NCBI GenBank assembly: GCA_037501455.1
Contig: CM074865.1
Span: 16,190,501 to 16,254,500, forward strand
Length of the DNA stretch: 64,000 nucleotides
Direction: 5' to 3'
Origin: Lantana camara
Lineage: Eukaryota > Streptophyta > Magnoliopsida > Lamiales > Verbenaceae
The first letter of the stretch is position 1. Each line of letters begins with the position of its first letter. Made by a program: the position numbers and the translations under genes. Under the pieces are notes generated by a model. The model did no database searches. It had not been told where the DNA came from and saw nothing but the letters and a program-made list of their open reading frames with translations. Below are positions 57,839-64,000 of the stretch, in pieces.

Positions 57839-57893
57839 AATGAAAGAATGAATGAATGATCGAATGAATGAATGAAGGAAGGAACGAATGTTA
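57839..57893. repeat. GAAT microsatellite in LTR E
   Basis: About a dozen GAAT-type tetramers with small variants, near the 3' third of the LTR. Confidence 0.75.
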
Positions 57894-58646
57894 CATGAAC
57901 GCTAATAAATGAATAAATAAATAAATGCACACACAAGGTGAAGGTTGGAGATTTCGCCCACTCGCCGGGCTCACGTATTGACCTCATGAATGTATTGAAA
58001 GAATGAATTAATTATTGTAATCCCGGGCGTTGTTTTCTTTCGTTTTCACCCACTTGGGAAATATCTCAAAACCCTCGTACGGGATTATAGCTTGCATGTA
58101 TGTGTGTGTGTGTTTAAATTTTGCGAGATTATTTATGATATGCCCTATTTTATACCCACCAGTATCCTATAGACTAAACCCGGCTTTGTTTTCAGTTCTT
58201 TTGCAGGTTTTGGAGTGCTAGGCCGGATTTTGGGTCTGTCGAGTTCTGTGATTAAGTTCGAGTCACACCACACGCATTTTGTATATTAATTAAGTTTTAC
58301 AATAAACGTATGAATTGTTATGATTTCATTTTATTTATGGTTGATTATGGATTATGGTAATTGTTATGGTACGTGAAAGAATTGTGTACATTTGTTATAC
58401 ACCCTACTTGATTAGTAACATAGTTACCTATGCTTTCGTTTATATTTTATGCATTGAATGACGTGGTTTGGAGGTTAGTCCCACCTAGCTAGATTGGTTT
58501 TTTTTATTGTCTCCCGTTCGCTATAGTTTGGTTCATATATGGGTTGTCCATCTCATACGTGGATTGGGCTATAGTGCGGGGATGTGGCATCTTTGCGCTT
58601 CGGGTGCTACATAGTGCCTCCAGCGAGGGTTTTACCATGTTTGCAA

Positions 58647-60851
58647 TTACACGTGGAACCTTCTGAGGTCGCAAGCATTCCATGGTCGAGGGAGACGCTA
58701 GCCTTGCAAAGTCTCCAGCAGGTAGGTATTGTTCGCTCGTACCTGAGCGACTTTGAAGGGGCCTTCCCAATTGGGGTCTAACTTACCCACAAGCTTGGAC
58801 ACTTCAACCTTTTTGAGGACTAGGTCCCCCAGCTGGAATGTCCTTTCCTTGACACGTTTGTTGTACTGCTGAGCAACTGATGCCTTGTATTTGTGGATCT
58901 GGGCCCAAACAGCGTTCCTCCTTTCATCTAGCAAGTCCAGTTCGAGCGCCCGGTTACCTTCGTTAGCTGCAGGCTCGAAATAAGCAACGCGTGCGGACTC
59001 TTGAGCGATTTCCACAGGTATCATAGCTTCGGAGCCGTAAACGAGGGAGTAAGGGGTCTCACCTGTTGCCGCTCGCGGGGTAGTGCGATATGCCCACAGG
59101 GCACCTTGGAGCTCTTCAGCCCATTCACCCTTTTTACTCTTGAGCATCATTTTTAGATGCTGGAGTATGGTCCTGTTTGTGACTTCAGCTTGACCGTTGG
59201 CCTGAGGGTGGCCCACGGAAGTGAAGCGTTGCTCAATGCCGAGCTCGGAGCACCACTCTCGAGTGTCAGCGGTGATGAATTGTGAACCATTGTCTGAGAT
59301 TAGCACCCTCGGGATGCCATATCTGCAAATGATGTTATTCCAAATGAAGTCTCTTACGACCTTGAATGTTATTTTGGTGACTGCCTCGACCTCTGCCCAC
59401 TTAGTGAAGTAGTCCACAGTGAGGATCACAAATTTCTTTTGCCCGACCGCCATGGGTAGGGGTCCCACTATGTCAATACCCCACTGGTCAAAGGGCCAGG
59501 AAACGTCAATGGGGATCATTTGGGCTGCTGGCAGTTGAGGGATGTTGGAGTGGAATTGACACTTAGAGCATTTTTTGGAGTAATTGATGGCGTCCTGCAA
59601 CACCGAGGGCCAATAGAATCCGCTCCTCAACACCTTTTTGGCCAGAATACGACTGCTAGAATGATTCCCACAACTCCCGTTGTGCACGTGTTCCAGTACT
59701 TCCTTGGCTTGCGAGGGTCTCAGGCACCTTAATGGTGGACCTTGAAATGACCGCTTGAAGAGTCTACCCTCACTATCGAGTGAAAAATGGGGGGCTTTAT
59801 TCCTAACCCTCCGTGCTTCCACTTTGTCGCTCGGGCAAATCCTATCTCTTAGGAATCTGACGATGTCATCAAGCCAACAAGGCTCGGAAGGATCAATCAT
59901 ACTTACTTCACCCGAGGGTTTCCCTTCGGATATCAATTGTTCCTCCGTCCTAAGGAACGTGACTGAGCGCTCGCAGGAGCCTTCCAGAGCAGATGCGAAT
60001 TTGGAGAGGGCATCAGCACGCTCATTCTCCGCTCGTGGAACCTGCAGTAGGTGGAATTCCTTGAACCTTGAAATTATCTCTTTAGCCTTCGCTAGGTACT
60101 GCACCATGGTGGTTTCTCGAGCCTCATAAGTGCCATCAATCTGACTTGCAATTAACTGAGAGTCGACGTAGGCGGTGATCCGGGAGGCTCTATTCTGAAG
60201 GGCAATTCTGAGCCCTTGGATGAGAGCCTCGTACTCAGCCTCGTTGTTGGTGACTTGGAAGGCTAGCTTGATGGCATAATCAATTTCAATTCCTTGGGGG
60301 TCTCTGAGGGTCACCCCCACTACCCCCCCTTGTGAGGTCGAGGGACCATCTGTATGCAAGAGCCAAAGGCCTTCATCCTCCGAGGGCGTGGATTGTAGAC
60401 CAAAACGTTCAACCAAGAGATCCGTCACCGCTTGATCCTGTATAGCGGTACGAGGCTCAAAGCTGATGTCAAATTGACCGAGCTCAATTGACCATTTTAC
60501 TAATCTTCCTGAGACGTTCGGTTTCGAGAGAACCTGCTTGAGCAGTTGGTCTGTAAGCACAGTAATGGAATGAGCCTGGAAATATGGTCTCAATCTCCTT
60601 GAAGCATTAACGAGGGCGAAGGCGAATTTCTCAATCTCCATATATCGCTTTTCGATGCCCTACAGAGTTTTGCTTAGGTAGTACACCGGTAAGTGCTTAC
60701 GCTCGCGTACTACTACGAAGACTGCGCTCGTGGCCTCCAAGGAGATGGAGAGATAAAAGAACAAGCTTTCTCCTGGGACCGGCTTCGTCAGTAATGGCGC
60801 GCACGAGAGATATTGCTTCATATCTTGTAATGCTTTCTCACACTCCTCGCT
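58647..60851 (-). pseudogene. pol: RNase H and integrase part of Y2 pol
   Basis: A 647-codon frame (58698-60641) is open. From its first Met: gypsy RNase H remnant (1-75); archaeal-like RNase H with acidic residues near 98 (HTDGPS), 136 (NNEAEYEAL), 160 (YVDSQL) and 210 (RADALS); integrase zinc site with H320, H327, C358 and C361; core triad near D390 (WGIDIVG), D450 (SDNGSQF) and E486 (GQAEVTNR), the last two 36 apart; then a C-terminal domain with FQLGDLVLKKVEV. A TAG at 58698-58700 cuts the last 16 codons before TAA (58647-58649). Upstream, a stop lies near 60662. Catalytic residues look complete, unlike Y1. Confidence 0.88.
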
Positions 60852-62390
60852 CTAGGCAAAATTTCGAGCGTTGCGTAGAATTTTGAAGAAAGGCAAGTTT
60901 CTGTCCGCTGAGCGCGAAATAAACCTGTTCAGGGAGATGATTTTGCCCACTAGCACTTGGACCTCCCTAACGTTTCGAGGGGAGGGAATGTCTATGATTG
61001 CCTTGATTTTCTCCGGATTGGCCTCGATGCCTCTCTGACTGACCACATACCCCAAGAATTTTCCTCCTTGAACGCCAAATGTACATTTAGAAGGGTTCAG
61101 CTTCATACCATAGTAGCGTAGGATATTGAAGGCTCACCGGAGGTCATCCAAGTGTGAATGTTGACGCTCGCTCTTAACGATCATATCGTCCACGTAAACC
61201 TCCATGGACTTTCCAATTTCACGCTCGAACATCCTATTCACAAGGCATTGATAAGTGGCTCCAGCATTTTTGAGTCCAAACGACATGACTAGGAAGCAGT
61301 AGACACCCACGTGGACCACGAAAGACGTTTTGGGGCGATCCTCGGGCGCCATGAAAATCTGGTAATACTACTGAAATGCATCCATCATGCTCATAAGTTC
61401 GCATCCAGCCGTCGAATCCACCAGCTGGTCAATCCTTAGCAGAGGGTAAGGATCATTGGGGCATGCCTTGTTGAGATCTGTGAAATCATTGCATATGCGC
61501 CATTTGTTAGTGCTCTTGGGCACGAGGACCACGTTGCAAAGCCATTCAGGATATAAAATTTCTTCAATATACTGAGCCTCGAGGAGCTTGTTGACCTCTT
61601 CTTCAATGACCTGTCTCTGAAATCCATGAACGCCCCTCTTCTTCTGCTTGACCGGTTTAAATGCAGGATCAACATTCAGCCTGTGGACAATTACGCTCGG
61701 ATCTATGCCAGTTAGCTCAGAGGCTTTCCATGCAAAGACATCAATGTTCTCGCGCATGAAGTTGAGCATCATGATCTGGGAAGGACCGTCGAGGTTGGAG
61801 CCTATTTGAGTGATTTTATCTGGATTCCCCGACTCTAACTTGATGGTCAGGAAATTTTCGGTGGGCTCAATTCGTACCTCGGGTCTTGGGAGCTCGAGCG
61901 CCCTTTTCTTACCAGTCAAGCGATCGTCTGCTTCTCCCGAGGGTCTGTCTTCATCACTGCTCGAGGAGGATCCTCCGACGGCCCCTAGAGGACCATCAAT
62001 TGCGTCCTGGGTGGTGTTGGACTCTTTTTTCTTGTTCTTCTTCCTGTTCAATTTGGCCCTCTTGGGCTCGGGGCCGTCCTCATCTAATTTGGGGAAGTCC
62101 ACAGATTTCTTAGTGAATCCGGCTTGAACCGTTGACTTGGGCTTGTGACTGCGAAAGGAGAGGATATAGCATTCCCAAGCTTCCTTGGCATTGCAAAGAA
62201 CTTCGCCAGTGCCCTCGGGAGTGGGGAATTTGACCTTCTGATGGTAAGTGGAAATCACCGCTTTGAAGTCTACGAGGGCCGACCGACCGATGATGATGTT
62301 GTAGGGCAGATCTACCTCAGTGACGGTATACAGGACACTCAAATTCTTCCGTTGTGGGGCACGACCAAAAGAGGTGGCCAAGCGAATCTG
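60852..62390 (-). pseudogene. pol: Reverse transcriptase part of Y2 pol (in-frame stops)
   Basis: Same frame as the integrase part. Starting from a linker with a Lys-rich NRKKNKKKE, RT carries WLCNVVLVPKSTNKWRICND, FTDLNKACPNDPYPLLRID, FGLKNAGATYQ and the intact active site YVDDM (about 61190). In-frame stops lie at 61368-61370 (just before YYQIFMAPED), 61134-61136 and 60852-60854. The rest is well preserved, so a few substitutions separate it from an open gene. Confidence 0.87.
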
Positions 62391-63322
62391 TCAGCGAGGG
62401 ACAATCTCGGAACCCCCAAAGCCAACGAGGGCTGTCCTGAGGGGTTCGAGGGGAATGTTAGTAATATTCATTTTTTGAAACGTTGAGTAAGGGAGAACAT
62501 TCACTGAGCTTCTACTATCAATTAAGACCCTCTTTACAACATGATTGTGAACGTCTAAACTAACCACCATGGGGCAGTCAGAGGTTTCACCGCCCCCATG
62601 GGGTGTTACAATGTGTTCTAGGTCTTTCTCAGTAAAGCCTATGATTTCATTCTCTATCGAGCGCGAGGATCCCTCCAGAGAATACACCGGCTTGGGTCTT
62701 GAGGGTCTTTGATCATAACTATGGATGTGGCGACGGCGAGAGACATTAGAGTCACCCCCTGAGGTTCCACCAGCGATCATGTTGATGACGGGGAAGGGCT
62801 GGTTTTCTATTTCGGCGGCCTTTTGCTTGCCACGGTCGCTTGTCTCTGGGTGATGGTGGCGCGGGCTCCTTGAGCGTGAGCGACTTCTCCCTCGAGTCCT
62901 GGCTCGCTCGGCACAATGCTCGTCGTACCTCTCAAGCATTTTCACAAATTCCTTGAGGTGCCCCCGGCAATGAGCCTCTGGATCTCGCTTTCGAGTTGGC
63001 GGCACTCATTTGTGTCATGCCCCTTCTGCTTGTGGAAGGCACAGTACTTCCCCGAGCGCTTTTGAGCCTCGGTTTCCCTTATCTTTGGTGGCCTCTTGAA
63101 CAGCTTCTTGTCCGCCATAGAGTAGACCTCAGCAATAGGTCTGTTGAGGGGGATACACTCAAACTTGCGTGGAGGAGGGGAGCTTCTCCGAGCGGGAGCA
63201 AGGCTACGGCGACGGCTTCTGTTGGGGTCTCCCCTGTCTTCCTGGCCTTTTTCGGTGCGAGGGGCGTTGGCAAGCTTTTTTGCCCCCGCGATATACATGT
63301 CTTCGAGGGTGAAGAAGGAATC
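62391..63322 (-). pseudogene. gag: Gag C-terminus and protease of Y2 (broken)
   Basis: The gag piece (62942-63298) holds FECIPLNRPIAEVYSM and an intact zinc-knuckle variant CAFHKQKGHDTNEC. A frameshift near 62985 leads into the protease frame (62391-63005) with CPMVVSLDVHNHVVKRVL and IDSRSSVNVLPYSTF; the active-site Asp is present but the following Gly is Arg. A TGA at 62391-62393 ends it before QIRLATSFG. The main Gag core is missing, since the element is cut near 63330. Confidence 0.82.
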
Positions 63323-63330
63323 AGTGATAT

Positions 63331-64000
63331 GTCACATATTTGTCCAATTAATGAGCCTGAAATATTATACCTTGTTCTTAATTTGATATAAATTGTGGAT
63401 ACTTGATTGAATTTGTGTTATTGCAGACAAAGACTAGATGAAGGGATTTATGGGAAATTATCGTGGATCTACTACTAATTTGAGGAATTAGCCCAACACC
63501 TTTTTGGAGATGAGGGCCCATGTGCTTTATTATACAAGAGGAAATTACCCTTGAAGATAATTAAGGATAATTGACCAAATTAATCAAGTTATCCGTTTTA
63601 TTTCTAGTTTAACGCTATTGTGTTTGTTTTATTCTCTGATTAATTTAAGGCGTCGAATCTTAGGATAAGCAATTCACATACAGCTAGTTAATTCGTTTGG
63701 TGGAGTCTAACCGGGCAATTAACGATGTGGCAATCAACACTAGGTTGTTAAGTTCGGCTGATTTTGTGTTGTGGAATATTACGGTCTAATTAGGCGAAGT
63801 AGGAGTTTTTACTTAGTCGGTTAGGGCTAGTGTTTCTTTAGTACGTAAAGCAATTATCCGGTTGAATCTTAGAAGGAGTTTCTGATAGGGTTATCGGTTA
63901 ATTAGGGGACGATTATTAGGAGTTTCTTCTAGTCGTTTTAAAAAGTAAGAAGAAACGAGGGAGCCTAAGGTAACTGGTAACTATAGCTAGCCTAACGAGG
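63331..64000. other. Unassigned sequence right of Y2
   Basis: The change from gag is at about 63330. The remaining 670 bp have a TTATTGCAGACAAAGAC acceptor-like site and GGTTGTTAAGTTCGG-type text reminiscent of an LTR or leader of another retrotransposon, but there is no partner or terminus in the window. No open frame worth naming. Confidence 0.35.

Larger units (their letters stand above)
55512..58611 (+). repeat. Solo LTR E, second part
   Basis: Continues E after LTR D and ends GGTGCTACA. Landmarks match A and B: CCAAGGTAAG donor-like site (55848-55857), palindrome array, AACCCGGGACGACC block (about 57618), TTTTGCAGGTTTTGG acceptor-like site (about 58200). The right flank TAGTG (58612-58616) matches the left flank TTGTG at four of five bases, an imperfect TSD. 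Total E length is about 3.34 kb. Confidence 0.82.
42177..63330 (-). mobile_element. Tat-lineage Ty3/gypsy retrotransposon Y2, interrupted by three solo LTRs, 5' end missing
   Basis: The minus-strand 3' LTR is at 42177-43238, with the polypurine tract beside it. Inward are the opposite-strand accessory gene (43866-46697) and, after insertions, integrase, RNase H, RT, protease and the C-terminus of gag (58647-63322). The sequence leaves the family near 63330, so most of gag and the 5' LTR are missing. Proteins closely match Y1. Solo LTRs C (47466-51060), E (51209-58611) and D (inside E) lie in the spacer between the two genes. Without insertions the remaining element is about 10 kb. Confidence 0.85.

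Overview
The window is plant nuclear DNA, almost certainly from a flowering plant (probably a eudicot; the species cannot be named from this sequence). It is a repeat-dense intergenic block. I find no host protein-coding gene, true tRNA, rRNA or CRISPR array. Nearly all recognisable coding capacity belongs to LTR retrotransposons of the Ty3/gypsy Tat lineage (PBS beginning TGGCGCC, a second archaeal-like RNase H, an extra antisense gene). Around them lie solo LTRs and non-autonomous hAT, CACTA, possible Mutator-like and SINE insertions. Boundaries were set by eye from LTR pairs, terminal inverted repeats and target-site duplications (TSDs).

Layout: 5-3937, complete gag-only LTR element with an open gag. 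4354-4939, 5' end of a hAT transposon. 4940-6165, fragment of a long LTR (F). 6166-14504, decayed Tat element Y1 on the minus strand. 14505-15517, tandemly duplicated AT-rich spacer with a small SINE. 15518-31703, Tat element X, complete with LTRs and TSD, containing a 5.5 kb internal tandem duplication. 32854-36836, hAT element carrying solo LTR A. 37020-39639, solo LTR B. 39883-40787, possible Mutator-like element. 40816-41900, CACTA element with a tRNA-like insertion. 42177-63330, Tat element Y2 on the minus strand, split by solo LTRs C, E and D (D nested in E). 63331-64000, unassigned.

The sense gene of each Tat element is gag-protease-RT-RNase H-RNase H-integrase in one reading frame. 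Between integrase and the 3' LTR lies an opposite-strand gene. In X it has a TATA box, a leader exon, three coding exons with GT-AG introns that keep frame, and an N-terminal region resembling the 'putative gypsy type transposon' domain followed by a basic linker and a coiled coil. Y2 has the same arrangement with a matching intron position. The sense and antisense genes converge.

The most unusual observations are: the promoter-driven, intron-containing antisense gene in two different Tat families; the 5.54/5.56 kb tandem duplication inside X, about as old as its insertion; gag-pol of X broken by five TGA and one TAG stop in an otherwise continuous frame; and short palindrome arrays at one position of several solo LTRs, uniform within a copy but different between copies.
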